From the NCBI RefSeq assembly GCF_051962475.1, contig NZ_JBQCCF010000069.1, positions 339,036-403,035 on the forward strand: DNA of 64,000 bases, read 5' to 3'. The position numbers and the translations under genes were made by a program. The stretch's first letter is position 1. Each line of letters begins with the position of its first letter. A model generated the notes under the pieces. It worked only from the letters and a program-made list of their open reading frames with translations. It was not told where the DNA came from and ran no database searches. Below, one piece after another: positions 41,504 to 51,909 of this stretch. Source of the DNA: Dyella_A sp051962475 (GTDB lineage: Bacteria; Pseudomonadota; Gammaproteobacteria; Xanthomonadales; Rhodanobacteraceae).

Positions 41504-42319
41504 ATGCCCATCCTCCCCCTCACCCTCGTCGTCATCACCCACAACGAGGCGCGCACCATCGCTCGCTGCCTCGATTCGGTGCCGTTCGCCGCTGAAAAGC
41601 TCGTGGTCGACTCCGGGAGTGACGACGACACCGTGGCCATCGCGAAGGCGCATGGGGCCCGCGTGGTGCATCAGGAGTGGCTGGGTTTCGGCCCGCAGCG
41701 CAATTTTGCCACCACCCAGTGCGCGCACGACTGGATCCTGGCACTGGATGCCGACGAGTCGCTGTCGCCGGAACTGGTGGCCGAGCTGGAACGTGAGCTG
41801 CCGGCGCTGATGGCCAGCGATGCCCCGGCGGCCTGGCTGCGCAGGCGCACCATCTACATGGGCCGTCCGATGCGCTGGTACCGGCCGAGCGTGGGCGAGA
41901 AACTGGCCCGGCTGTATCACCGCGGCCGCGCCCGCTGGACCGACGCCCGCGTGCACGAGTCGCTGCGCTTCGAAGGGCGTGCACCCACCTTCAACGCGCC
42001 GTTCGACCACGCCAACAACCCAACCCTGCCGCACAAGCAGCTCAAGGTGCTGCGCTACGCGGAGCTGAAGTGCCGCGACTGGCTGGAGAAGGGCAAGCCA
42101 GTGCGGATGTGGCAGGCGCCGTTCGTCTACCTGCTGGCTTTCCTCAAGGACTATGTGTTCCGGCTGGCCATGCTGGACGGCTGGCGCGGCTTCCTGATCG
42201 CCCAGACCGCGGCCAGCTACGCGCTGTACAAGCGCATGCGCTACTACGAGATGCGCCACAACCCGGCCTCGGTGACCGAGGCCGAGGCGGTGCTCAAGCA
42301 TCACGGCGTCGACCGCTGA
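41504..42319 (+). CDS. LPS core GT2 glycosyltransferase (WaaE/KdtX-like)
   Basis: The 271-residue enzyme starts LTLVVITHNEARTIARCLDS and contains VVDSGSDDDTVAIAKAHGAR, QRNFATTQC, and ILALDADESLSPEL as metal motif. WFGPQRN-like and RMWQAPFVYLLAFLKDYVF segments are typical of the WaaE group, which adds beta-1,4-glucose to heptose I of the LPS core. The precise linkage is inferred. It is divergent from the epimerase gene and followed by a CDP-glycerol-transferase-like gene after about 70 bp. Confidence 0.87.
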   Translation: MPILPLTLVVITHNEARTIARCLDSVPFAAEKLVVDSGSDDDTVAIAKAHGARVVHQEWLGFGPQRNFATTQCAHDWILALDADESLSPELVAELERELPALMASDAPAAWLRRRTIYMGRPMRWYRPSVGEKLARLYHRGRARWTDARVHESLRFEGRAPTFNAPFDHANNPTLPHKQLKVLRYAELKCRDWLEKGKPVRMWQAPFVYLLAFLKDYVFRLAMLDGWRGFLIAQTAASYALYKRMRYYEMRHNPASVTEAEAVLKHHGVDR

Positions 42320-42390
42320 GCCCTCCACGCATCGGCAAGCCGGCCGCCGCGCCGTAAGCTATGCACTTTGCCTTGCCGGCCGTCCGTACC

Positions 42391-43425
42391 ATGCCAAAGC
42401 ACTACCTTCTCTACGGCTCCGAACGTTATGCGCTGGCGATCCTGCGCCCCCTGCAGGCGGCGATACGCGCTCGTGGCGATGAGACGGCATGGTTTTTCGA
42501 CGGGCCCGGTGCAGAAGACCTAGCCGATGGCGAGCGCCTGCTGAGCGTGGAGGAGGTGCGGCGCTGGAAGCCGATCGCCGTGCTCACGCCGGGCAACCAC
42601 CTGCCGCATTTCTTTCCCGGGGTGAAGGTGGAGGTATTTCACGGCTTCGACGCCGGCAAGCCGCGGCACATCTACATCCGCGGCTTCTTCGACCTGTACT
42701 GCACCACCGGCCCGCGCGACACCGCACAGTTCCAGGCGCTGGCCGACCGGCTCGGCCATTTCGCCGTCAGCGAGACCGGCTGGCCCAAGCTAGACCCCTT
42801 CATGCGCGAGATCGCCGGTGCGCTGCCGTCGGTGCGCACGCCGCCGGTAATCCTCTACCACTCCACCTTCTCGCCCTCGTGGAGCGCCGCCGAGACGCTG
42901 TACGAGGAGGTCAAGCGGCTGTCGTGTGATGGTCGCTGGCGCTGGATCGTCACCTTCCATCCGAAAATGAACCCGGAGACCCGCGCCAAATACAAGGCGC
43001 TGGAAAACGAGCACCTGCGCTTCGCCGAAGACGACAACATCCTCGACCTGTTCGGGCAAGCGGACATGATGTGCTCAGACACGTCCTCGGCGCTGAGCGA
43101 GTTCCTGCTTACCGGCAAGCCGGTGGTCACGTTCAAGAACCGCCGGCCCGGCCCGCAACTGATCGACATCGATCGCGTCGAGGATTTCGAGCCAGCGATC
43201 GAACGCGCGCTGGCCCGCCCGCCGGAGCTGATGCAGGCGATCGCCGATTTTGGCGCGGCGATCCATCCGTACCGCGACGGCCGCTCCAGCGAACGCGTGC
43301 TGGACGCGATCGATGCGTTCATCGCCGGCGGCGGGCGCAACCGCAAACCGAAGCCGCTGAACCTTTGGCGCAAGCTCAAGCTGCGTCGGCGCATCGGCTA
43401 CTGGGGGCCGGCGCGCGCCCGCTGA
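42391..43425 (+). CDS. CDP-glycerol glycerophosphotransferase-like protein
   Basis: The 344-residue protein resembles the GT-B C-terminal part of TagF/TagB enzymes. It has EVFHGFDAGKPRHIYIRGFF, LYHSTFSPSWSA and FHPKMNPETRAKYK. The donor-site motif ADMMCSDTSSALSEFLLTGK is diagnostic. In Gram-negatives such proteins may add glycerophosphate or related groups to glycans, but no substrate is established here. The ATG at 42391 (MPKHYLLYGSERY) is preferred over one 30 bp upstream because the extra residues look like leader DNA. It sits between two LPS-type transferases. Confidence 0.75.
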   Translation: MPKHYLLYGSERYALAILRPLQAAIRARGDETAWFFDGPGAEDLADGERLLSVEEVRRWKPIAVLTPGNHLPHFFPGVKVEVFHGFDAGKPRHIYIRGFFDLYCTTGPRDTAQFQALADRLGHFAVSETGWPKLDPFMREIAGALPSVRTPPVILYHSTFSPSWSAAETLYEEVKRLSCDGRWRWIVTFHPKMNPETRAKYKALENEHLRFAEDDNILDLFGQADMMCSDTSSALSEFLLTGKPVVTFKNRRPGPQLIDIDRVEDFEPAIERALARPPELMQAIADFGAAIHPYRDGRSSERVLDAIDAFIAGGGRNRKPKPLNLWRKLKLRRRIGYWGPARAR

Positions 43426-43483
43426 GCCGGCAGCCAGCCGCGGGCGGCTAGAATGCGGCGCTGACCCTGCACCGAGGCCACCC

Positions 43484-45196
43484 GTGACGCCCAACGCCTA
43501 CGCCCGCTCCGAACACCTGCGCGCCCTGTGGCCCTGGCTGCCGCTTTGGAGCGCGGCCGCGCTGCTGGCGATCTTCGCGCATGGGCCGATGCCGCTGTTC
43601 TCCACGCGCACCCTCGCGGTCGCCTGGGAGATGTGGCACGACCACCACTGGCTGGTGCCCTACGTCAACGGCCAGCCCTACAGCGAAAAAGCGCCGCTGC
43701 TGTTCTGGATGATCCACGCCGGTTGGGCCGTATTCGGCGTCGGCGACGTGTGGCCGCGAGTGCTGGAGGTGAGCTTCGGCGCCACCCAGCTGGTGCTGGT
43801 GTCGACGATTGCGCGACGGCTTTTCCCGGACCGGCCGTGGGTGGCCTCGGCTACGCCGTGGATGCTTCTTTCGCTGAGCTACGCGTTCCTGTTCGGCCTG
43901 CAGATCATGTACGACGTGCTGCTGGCGACCTGGGTGCTGGCAACGTTGTTATGCCTGCTGCCGACCGAACGCCGCGCCGAGCCGCGCTGGTGGCTGTTCG
44001 GGCTGTGCATCGGCTTCGGCCTGCTGACCAAGGGTCCGGTCATGCTGCTGCACGTGGTCTTCCCGTGGCTGCTGGGCCCGCTGTGGAACGACTGGGCGCG
44101 AACCCATCGCGCGCGCTGGTATGGGCTGGGTGCACTGGGCGTGCTGCTAGGCCTGGCGATGCTGCTGGCCTGGGCGATCCCGGCCGGCTTCAGCGGCGGC
44201 GAGGCGTATCGGCAGCGGCTGTTCTTCACCCAGACCGCGGCGCGCGTGGTCAACGGCGTGGCCCCGGCGGCCGACCTGCAGAACCATGCCCGCCCGCTGT
44301 GGTGGTACCTGCTGGCAATTCCGGTGCTGATGTTCCCGCTCGCGGTCTGGCCGCGCGCCGTGGCGGCCCTGGCAATGTTGCGCCGGCCGCTGCCGGCCGG
44401 CGTGCGCTTTGCGCTGTGCTGGCTGGTGCCGGCGTTCGTCACTTTCTCGCTGGTCAGCGGCAAGCAGCTGTACTACCCGCTGCCTGAACTCGGCGGCGGC
44501 TGCCTGCTACTGGCCGGCGCCATCGCGTTGCTGCGCGAACGCCATCCGCAACTGGCCAGCACCGCCTGGCTGGGCACCTGGCCGCTGGCGGCGGGCGGCG
44601 CGCTGCTGGCGGTATTCATGTTCGTGCTGCCGGACCTGGTGGCGGGCAACCGCCTGCATGGCGAGTGGTTCGACGAGGCGGTCGGCTACAGCCGCTACTT
44701 TTCGGTGCTGTTCCTGCTGCTCGGCGCGCTGCTGCTGTTGCGCGGCCGCGGCGAGATGCGACGGCTGGCGATTGCTGGCCTGATCGGCACGTTGGCGTTC
44801 AATACGCTGTTCACCCTGACTGCCTGGCACAAGTACGATCTCACGCCATCGACCGACCTGCTGGCCGCGGCCGAAGTCGAGCAGCGCCCGATCGCCTACG
44901 TCGGCGCCTACGATGCGCAGTTCCATTTCGCCGCGCGCCTGACCCGACCGATCACCGAAATCCGCGGCGACGCCGCGATCGCGGCCTTCGCCCAGTCGCA
45001 TCCCGATGGCCTGATCGTCACCCACCCGGAAAAACTCACGGCCGCCGACCGCCGCTACGCCTTGCTGGTGCAGCCGTTCCGTTCGTCGTGGATCGTGATC
45101 TGGCCGGCGCCGGTGCTTAGCGACGTGCAGGCCGGCCAGCAGCCGCCGGAGCCGACCACGCCGACCCGAATCTATCCGGCGCCACTGCGACCGTGA
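43484..45196 (+). CDS. GT-C membrane glycosyltransferase, family 39-like, altered first loop
   Basis: The 570-residue protein has about twelve membrane helices and family-39 features such as NGQPYSEKAPLLFWMIHAGW and GFGLLTKGPVMLLHVVF. The first periplasmic loop reads PLFSTRTLAVAWEMW. The acidic pair expected at the catalytic position is replaced by S40-T41, unlike the paralogue at 34.6 kb. It may be inactive, use another residue, or have a regulatory role. The start is GTG. It overlaps the following TPR gene by 4 bp. Confidence 0.78.
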   Translation: MTPNAYARSEHLRALWPWLPLWSAAALLAIFAHGPMPLFSTRTLAVAWEMWHDHHWLVPYVNGQPYSEKAPLLFWMIHAGWAVFGVGDVWPRVLEVSFGATQLVLVSTIARRLFPDRPWVASATPWMLLSLSYAFLFGLQIMYDVLLATWVLATLLCLLPTERRAEPRWWLFGLCIGFGLLTKGPVMLLHVVFPWLLGPLWNDWARTHRARWYGLGALGVLLGLAMLLAWAIPAGFSGGEAYRQRLFFTQTAARVVNGVAPAADLQNHARPLWWYLLAIPVLMFPLAVWPRAVAALAMLRRPLPAGVRFALCWLVPAFVTFSLVSGKQLYYPLPELGGGCLLLAGAIALLRERHPQLASTAWLGTWPLAAGGALLAVFMFVLPDLVAGNRLHGEWFDEAVGYSRYFSVLFLLLGALLLLRGRGEMRRLAIAGLIGTLAFNTLFTLTAWHKYDLTPSTDLLAAAEVEQRPIAYVGAYDAQFHFAARLTRPITEIRGDAAIAAFAQSHPDGLIVTHPEKLTAADRRYALLVQPFRSSWIVIWPAPVLSDVQAGQQPPEPTTPTRIYPAPLRP

Positions 45197-45519
45197 GCCC
45201 GTCCGATCGCATCGCGGCGTTGCGGGCCCAATGCGGCGGGCCGCGTGACGGTGCGCTGCTGCGCTTCTCGCTCGGCAGCGCACTGCTGGATGGTGGCGAC
45301 GCGGCTGCCGCCCGCGCCGAACTGGAGCGCGCCATCGAGTTCGATCCGCGTTACTCCGCCGCCTGGAAGGCGCTGGGCAAGGCCTGCCTCGCGCTGCACG
45401 ACCACGACGGCACCGCCGCTGCGTGGCGCAAGGGCATCGCTGTGGCCACCGAACGCGGCGACCAGCAGGCGGCCAAGGAAATGACCGTGTTCCTCAAGCG
45501 GCTGGCGCGCGAGGGCTAA
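45193..45519 (+). CDS. Small tetratricopeptide-repeat protein
   Basis: The 108-residue protein contains about two TPR units (LLRFSLGSALLDGGDAAAAR and YSAAWKALGKACLALHDHDG) with the usual alanine/leucine spacing. TPR proteins mediate protein contacts, and no catalytic residue is present. GTG start, overlapping the upstream GT-C gene by 4 bp. Homologues are common in Xanthomonadales as small cytosolic proteins. Its partner may be the membrane transferase. It ends 5 bp from the convergent lpxL-like gene. Confidence 0.8.
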   Translation: MSPSDRIAALRAQCGGPRDGALLRFSLGSALLDGGDAAAARAELERAIEFDPRYSAAWKALGKACLALHDHDGTAAAWRKGIAVATERGDQQAAKEMTVFLKRLAREG

Positions 45520-45523
45520 GCGC

Positions 45524-46429
45524 TCAATCCGCCGCGAGGCGGCCGGCGCCGTCGTACGGGCTCACCAGTCCGTCGGCCGAATAGCGCTTGTACTGCCACT
45601 GGTATTGCGTGAACGCCCGCTCCACGCAGGCTTCCACGCCGCGGTTGAGGGCCGCGCAGGCCGCCGCCGGATCGGCATCGTCGAGCCCGACCGGCGCCGG
45701 CAGCAGGTGGATGCGAAAACCTGTGCCGCGCGGCAGCCGTTCGGCGAAGGCAAACAGCACCGTGGCGCCGGTGCGCGCCGCCAGGCGCGGCAGCAGCACC
45801 ATGGTCAGAGCATCACGGCCAAAGAACGGGGCCACCTCGCCATCGCCCGCGCGGGGTTTCTGGTCGGGCAGGATTCCCACCGTGCCACCGGCGGCCAACC
45901 GCTTGTACAGCGTACGCACGCCCGCGCCCTCGGCGCGCACTTGCTCGGGCGCCAGCGCCCCGCGCACCTTGCGTAGCAGTTGCTCGATCGCGGCGATCCG
46001 CGGCGGCCGGTAGAGAATGGCCATCGGCGTGCGGCTGCACAGCCAGTAATTGAGCAGTTCCCAGCAGCCCAGATGCGGGGCGGCGATGATCACGCCCTTG
46101 CCGCTGACCAACGCCGCGTCGAACAGCTCGGCGCCGCGCACCTCGCGCACCAGTCCCAGCGCGCGCGTGGCACCGCTGCCCCACACCTTGATGATCTCGG
46201 TGACCGACTTGCCACCCTCGGCCATCGCCTCGCGAAGCAACGCACGGCGGGCCGTCGGAGGCTGCCCGGGACGGGCGATCGCCAGGTTCACCGCAGTCAC
46301 CTCGGCGCTGCGTGCGCCCACGACCAGCAGCAGCCGTCCGAAGAAGGCGCCCAGGCCGTGCAGCCAGCGCAGCGGCAATCGCGCCAGCAGGCGCAACAGG
46401 AGATAGATCAGGTAGATGTCCGCACGCAT
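45524..46429 (-). CDS. Lipid A biosynthesis acyltransferase (LpxL/HtrB family)
   Basis: The 301-residue enzyme has an N-terminal membrane anchor (IYLIYLLLRLLARLPLRWLH) and the HX4E catalytic motif in APHLGCWELLNYW near residue 117. It also has LPDQKPRAGDGEVAPFFGR and a C-terminal QYQWQYKRY segment typical of LpxL/LpxM. It would add a secondary acyl chain to Kdo2-lipid IVA at the inner leaflet. Whether it adds the 2' or 3' chain cannot be told. It fits the adjacent LPS gene region. Confidence 0.9.
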   Translation of the reverse strand: MRADIYLIYLLLRLLARLPLRWLHGLGAFFGRLLLVVGARSAEVTAVNLAIARPGQPPTARRALLREAMAEGGKSVTEIIKVWGSGATRALGLVREVRGAELFDAALVSGKGVIIAAPHLGCWELLNYWLCSRTPMAILYRPPRIAAIEQLLRKVRGALAPEQVRAEGAGVRTLYKRLAAGGTVGILPDQKPRAGDGEVAPFFGRDALTMVLLPRLAARTGATVLFAFAERLPRGTGFRIHLLPAPVGLDDADPAAACAALNRGVEACVERAFTQYQWQYKRYSADGLVSPYDGAGRLAAD

Positions 46430-46516
46430 CGGGGCAGTTTAGTCGAAGCCTCGCCGCCACCTGCTGCCAGCGGGAAACGATCGCGCTAAGCTGAAGCGTC
46501 TGCTTCGGAACCCTGC

Positions 46517-46954
46517 ATGATCGCCCTGATTCAGCGCGTCACCTCGGCGCATGTGTCTGTCGACAACCAAACCGTGGGCGCCATCGGCGCGGGTCTGCTG
46601 GCCCTCGTGGCCGTGCAGCCGGAGGACGGCGAGCCGCAGGCGCAGCGCATGGTGCAGCGGCTGCTCGGGTATCGGGTGTTTGCCGATGCCGCGGGCAAGA
46701 TGAACCGTTCGCTTACCGACACCGGCGGCGACCTGCTGCTGGTGAGCCAGTTCACCCTGGCCGCCGACACCCGTTCTGGCATGCGGCCGAGCTTCACCAC
46801 GGCAGCCGCGCCCGAGCACGGCCAGCACTGGTTCGATCGTCTGGTCGAGCTGGCCCGCCTTGCCCACCCACGGGTGGAAACCGGCCGCTTCGGCGCCCAT
46901 ATGCAGGTACACCTGGTCAACGACGGACCGGTGACCTTCTGGCTCGAAACCTGA
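46517..46954 (+). CDS. dtd: D-aminoacyl-tRNA deacylase
   Basis: Dtd hydrolyses D-amino acids mischarged on tRNA. The 145-residue product has the normal size. It starts MIALIQRVTSAHVSVDNQTV and carries the two signature motifs, LLVSQFTLAADT and the C-terminal VHLVNDGPVTFWLET (the NxGPVT motif). It is short and monocistronic, lies between lpxL and rpoD, and has its own start near the divergent acyltransferase. Confidence 0.97.
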   Translation: MIALIQRVTSAHVSVDNQTVGAIGAGLLALVAVQPEDGEPQAQRMVQRLLGYRVFADAAGKMNRSLTDTGGDLLLVSQFTLAADTRSGMRPSFTTAAAPEHGQHWFDRLVELARLAHPRVETGRFGAHMQVHLVNDGPVTFWLET

Positions 46955-47040
46955 TGGCGAACGCTCCAGCGAACACGCGCTACGGCGCGATCTGGCGCGA
47001 TTCTTGCTGCCCAGTTCCCTTTCGATCCCCACTTGAAAAC

Positions 47041-47069
47041 TGGTCAAAAAAGCAGCACATGGCTATACT
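47041..47069 (+). promoter_or_regulatory. Candidate rpoD promoter
   Basis: TATACT (47064-47069) is a good -10 box, 30 bp before the rpoD ATG. The best -35 at 17-bp spacing is TGGTCA, a weak match. A CTTGAAA at 47032 could belong to a heat-shock-type promoter, but its -10 partner is poor. Confidence 0.45.
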
Positions 47070-47098
47070 GATCGGTTCCTGCATCCGCGGCGGTAGGT

Positions 47099-48964
<1,866 letters not shown>

Positions 48965-48985
48965 CCACAGCTGCCATCGCTCACC

Positions 48986-49014
48986 GAAAACGCCCGCTCA
49001 CTGCGGGCGTTTTC
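48986..49014 (+). terminator. Rho-independent terminator of rpoD
   Basis: The stem AAAACGCCCGC/GCGGGCGTTTT with a 5-nt loop lies about 22 bp after the rpoD stop and has T-runs on both strands. Confidence 0.9.
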
Positions 49015-49112
49015 ATGTCAGCGACTCGCTGTGACGACGGTCCGGACAACGCCGGTGATGCAGAGACGGACACCACGACCGGTGCACGAACGGCTAAACT
49101 GCGCAGCCTTGC

Positions 49113-49185
49113 GGGCCTATAGCTCAATGGTTAGAGCAGAGGACTCATAATCCTTTGGTTCCAGGTTCGAGTCCTGGTGGGCCCA
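49113..49185 (+). tRNA. tRNA with CAU anticodon, probably tRNA-Ile2
   Basis: The 73-nt gene folds with GGGCCTA paired to TGGGCCC (one G-T pair), and CCA is not encoded. The anticodon arm GGACTCATAATCC followed by TTTGGT resembles the lysidine-modified Ile2 tRNA (AUA decoding) rather than the elongator Met gene at 16.6 kb. That distinction rests on arm sequence only. No integrase or repeat is next to it. Confidence 0.85.
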
Positions 49186-49434
49186 GTTTTCCGCCGCCAT
49201 ATGCCTCTTACTACGCGATCTGGCCGGCTTGGCCAAATCTCCCGGACGCCCGCCCATTGTGGCCGTTCGGGAGGGCGCCCATTTCAAGTTTGAAGCCCCT
49301 CCCTCGTGAGGTCGCCCGTGCGGAGGTAGCATCGTGCCTGCGATGGCCAGCCTAAGGGTTTAGCAGGCCGGCCAATTTATGGCTCATGGGGGGACCGCAG
49401 GCGCAGCTCCTCCTCGCACTAACGCTGGACGCGC

Positions 49435-50046
49435 TCAGTGCCCCTCGATAGCGAAGAGAATGTCGGCAAAGCCGGGCACGGTGGCCTCGCGGTTCCAGTC
49501 ACGCTGCAGCTCGCAGATCAGCTGCACCCAGCTCGTGGGCTTGGCGCCGGCCTGCGCCAGGCGCTCGAGCCCGGCATTGTGGGCCTCGAGCGACGTGCCG
49601 CCACAGGCATCGACCACGGGGTATACCTCGAAGCCGTCGGCGAGCGCATCCAGCGCAGGATGGACCAGGCACACCTCGGTCCACAATGCCGCCATGATCA
49701 GTTTCTTCCTGCCGGTCGCCTTGACCGCGGCGACAAAATCCCGGTCTTCCCAGGCATTGATCGAGGTGCGATCGACGATCGGCACATCGCCCAGAACCTC
49801 AGTGATCTGGTGGATCGTCGGCTGGTTACGCCCTGTGGACACGTTCACCGTCGCGAGCACCACCGGCAGGGCGTAGAGCTTCGCGATGCGGGCCAGCGCG
49901 GTGATATTGGCGACCAGCTGCCGTTTGTCGCGCGAGGCGATGGAGCTCACCTGCACGGGCTGGTAGTCGATGATCAGCACGGCGGCGTTTTGCGGCGTGA
50001 GCAGATGGTCGGCGATGGGATCGCGAATCTTCGCGTAGGAGGTCAT
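49435..50046 (-). CDS. Isochorismatase-family hydrolase (YcaC-like)
   Basis: The 203-residue cysteine hydrolase has AAVLIIDYQPVQVSS with the catalytic aspartate, and AALWTEVCLVHPALDALADG with the catalytic cysteine. The lysine expected between them is not obvious, and the segment reads VLATVNVSTGRNQ. YcaC-type enzymes are structurally known but their substrates are not. The ATG at 50046 gives the usual length. The frame extends into the cupin gene but without homology. It is the last of three co-directional genes with the cupin and the alpha/beta hydrolase. Confidence 0.8.
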   Translation of the reverse strand: MTSYAKIRDPIADHLLTPQNAAVLIIDYQPVQVSSIASRDKRQLVANITALARIAKLYALPVVLATVNVSTGRNQPTIHQITEVLGDVPIVDRTSINAWEDRDFVAAVKATGRKKLIMAALWTEVCLVHPALDALADGFEVYPVVDACGGTSLEAHNAGLERLAQAGAKPTSWVQLICELQRDWNREATVPGFADILFAIEGH

Positions 50047-50086
50047 GAGGCAGGATCCTCTGCGGGAATGGGTAGAAGCGTCGCGG

Positions 50087-50590
50087 CTATGGCCGACGCG
50101 GGTCGGCAGCAGCGTCGAGGTAGTGGGTGTCGGTGGGGCCGATGCCGGTGATGTAGACGACGGCGCTCTCATCGCCGGTCCGGGCGAAGTGCGCCTGGCC
50201 ACCTGGTTCGGTATAGAAGCTGCCGGGAGGAAGCGCCTTGAGCCGGTCGCTGGTGTTGGCCGGGCCGTAGCCGAACCACCAGGTACCGGACACCACGACC
50301 GCGGTGCGGCTGTCGCGATGGGTATGGGCTGCGATGGTCGTATGCGGAGGAACCCGCAGCGCGATCGTGTAGGGCCCGGCCGCTTCGGGGTTGCCGAACA
50401 GCACGGTAGTTCGGATCCCAGCCACGCCGGAGGTTCCCGCGCCCGCGCCACCTTTCGCCAGCGCCGCGATGTCCGTGGGGGCGAGCCTGAGCTGGCCATT
50501 GCCGGGATCTGCCGCCGCGACCAGCGGCGCAACCAGCCATGCGATGACCAGGTATCCGCGACGACAGCCGATTCTGCCGAACACGCTCAC
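50087..50590 (-). CDS. Secreted cupin-domain protein
   Basis: The 167-residue protein has a signal sequence (RGYLVIAWLVAPLVAAADPG). One cupin follows, with HTHRDSRTAVVVSGTWWFGY and a second metal-ligand region PPGSFYTEPGGQAHFARTG. Such ChrR-like or auxin-binding-like cupins often bind a metal and act in the periplasm. Substrate unknown. The start is GTG and overlaps the alpha/beta-hydrolase stop by 4 bp, so expression is coupled. Confidence 0.78.
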   Translation of the reverse strand: MSVFGRIGCRRGYLVIAWLVAPLVAAADPGNGQLRLAPTDIAALAKGGAGAGTSGVAGIRTTVLFGNPEAAGPYTIALRVPPHTTIAAHTHRDSRTAVVVSGTWWFGYGPANTSDRLKALPPGSFYTEPGGQAHFARTGDESAVVYITGIGPTDTHYLDAAADPRRP

Positions 50591-51501
50591 GGGATGAACT
50601 CCTGCACCGCGGCAACGGTGGCCTGGGGGTTCTCCTCCATCAGCCAGTGACCCGCGTGCGGGATGACTGCGCCTCGGACATTGCTAAACGCGGCCCGGGC
50701 CACCACCGCCATCTGCGTGCCGAAGGATTTCTCGCCACCGATGGCGAGCACGGGGACAGAGATCGGACCCGCGGTGAGGAACTCACGGTTGTCCTGGGCA
50801 TCCTGGTCGAACGCATGGAACTGTTCGAAGCCGTCATGCATGGCTTTCGGTCGCGCGTAGAGCTTGGCGTAGTGCTCGCGGCTCGCTTCGTCGAAGTTCT
50901 TGGGGTCGGCCGAGAACTCATTCCAGAAGCGGTCGAGGTAGATCCGCTCGCGGCCTTTGACCAGGCGCTCCATGTCCGGGCCGTAAAAGCGGAAGTGCCA
51001 GAGCAGCGGATTCTTCAGAATCTCCTCCCACGGCCCCACCCCGGGAATCGGGGCATCCATCAGCACCAGATGGGTCACGCGCTGCGGCTGCTCGGCCACA
51101 AACGCGAACGCGACCATGTTGCCGATGTCGTGAGCGACCACATCCACCCGGTCAACGTGCAGCGCGTCCAGCACGGCAGCCACATCGCGTCCCTGGTTTT
51201 TCTTGTCGTAGCCTCCGTCCGGATGCGCGGACAGCCCCATGCCGCGAAGGTCCGGCACGATCACGGTGTGGTTCTTGGCCATGGCCACGGCGAGCGGTTG
51301 CCACATGTCGCCGGTCTCGCCGTAGCCATGCAGCATGACCACGGCCGGGCCGTGCCCGCCGACACGCACGTAGATCTGGGTTCCGTTGGCGTCGATCGTT
51401 TCGGTCTTGAAGCTGGCCGGGTACGGCTTGACCGCGGCTGCGCAGGTCGACGCGACGAACAGGAGACTGCAGGCGATGAGGGAGACAAATGTCCGGATCA
51501 T
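50587..51501 (-). CDS. Secreted alpha/beta-hydrolase (epoxide-hydrolase-like)
   Basis: The 304-residue protein has a signal peptide (MIRTFVSLIACSLLFVASTC). The hydrolase fold has oxyanion motif VVMLHGYGETGDMW, nucleophile aspartate in VDVVAHDIGNMVAF (D instead of S, as in epoxide hydrolases and dehalogenases) and the catalytic histidine in IPHAGHWLMEE. The substrate is unknown. The ATG at 51501 begins the signal peptide. It is divergent from the sensor kinase gene across a 408-bp spacer and heads a three-gene set that the two-component system may control (inference). Confidence 0.85.
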   Translation of the reverse strand: MIRTFVSLIACSLLFVASTCAAAVKPYPASFKTETIDANGTQIYVRVGGHGPAVVMLHGYGETGDMWQPLAVAMAKNHTVIVPDLRGMGLSAHPDGGYDKKNQGRDVAAVLDALHVDRVDVVAHDIGNMVAFAFVAEQPQRVTHLVLMDAPIPGVGPWEEILKNPLLWHFRFYGPDMERLVKGRERIYLDRFWNEFSADPKNFDEASREHYAKLYARPKAMHDGFEQFHAFDQDAQDNREFLTAGPISVPVLAIGGEKSFGTQMAVVARAAFSNVRGAVIPHAGHWLMEENPQATVAAVQEFIP

Positions 51502-51909
51502 GGTGGCACCTTGGCGCGACGTGGTGCCCGGAACGTAGGTGATCAGCCGGGGATTGGCTTGATCGTGCCTGCCGGACTTGTCGATCTCTGCCATGGCGAC
51601 ATGCGCCGGCCGCCTCCCCCGATACGCAAGCCTACGTCGAAGATCGCCGGCCGGTTCGTTCAAGCCGGCGCCCCGCCACGGGACTATGCTGCTCACCCGT
51701 CCCGATCGGCGTTGTTGTGCACGGGACGAAACCCCGCGGCCTGCTGCTCCGCTATGTGGCGGCGGTATCCGCGCCTCAGCCGCGTGTCGCACGAAGGGAA
51801 GACGATCCATGGCCCGGCAAACAGACGTGCACCAGGCAGCCACACAGCCCTCTGCCTACTGGCAGGGTCGACGCCAGCGCCATGCCATGACTGCGAGGGG
51901 ATCGGTGCC
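51502..51909. other. Divergent intergenic region, no gene assigned
   Basis: This 408-bp spacer lies between the hydrolase operon and the sensor kinase. Frames run through it on both strands because of high GC, but none has a ribosome binding site or recognisable sequence. It presumably contains both promoters. I see no clear sigma70 pair. Confidence 0.5.

Noticed and set aside
50647..51909. Extension of the kinase frame far upstream
   Set aside because: The extra 421 codons lie antisense to the alpha/beta hydrolase and show no domain. PAS begins shortly after the ATG at 51910.
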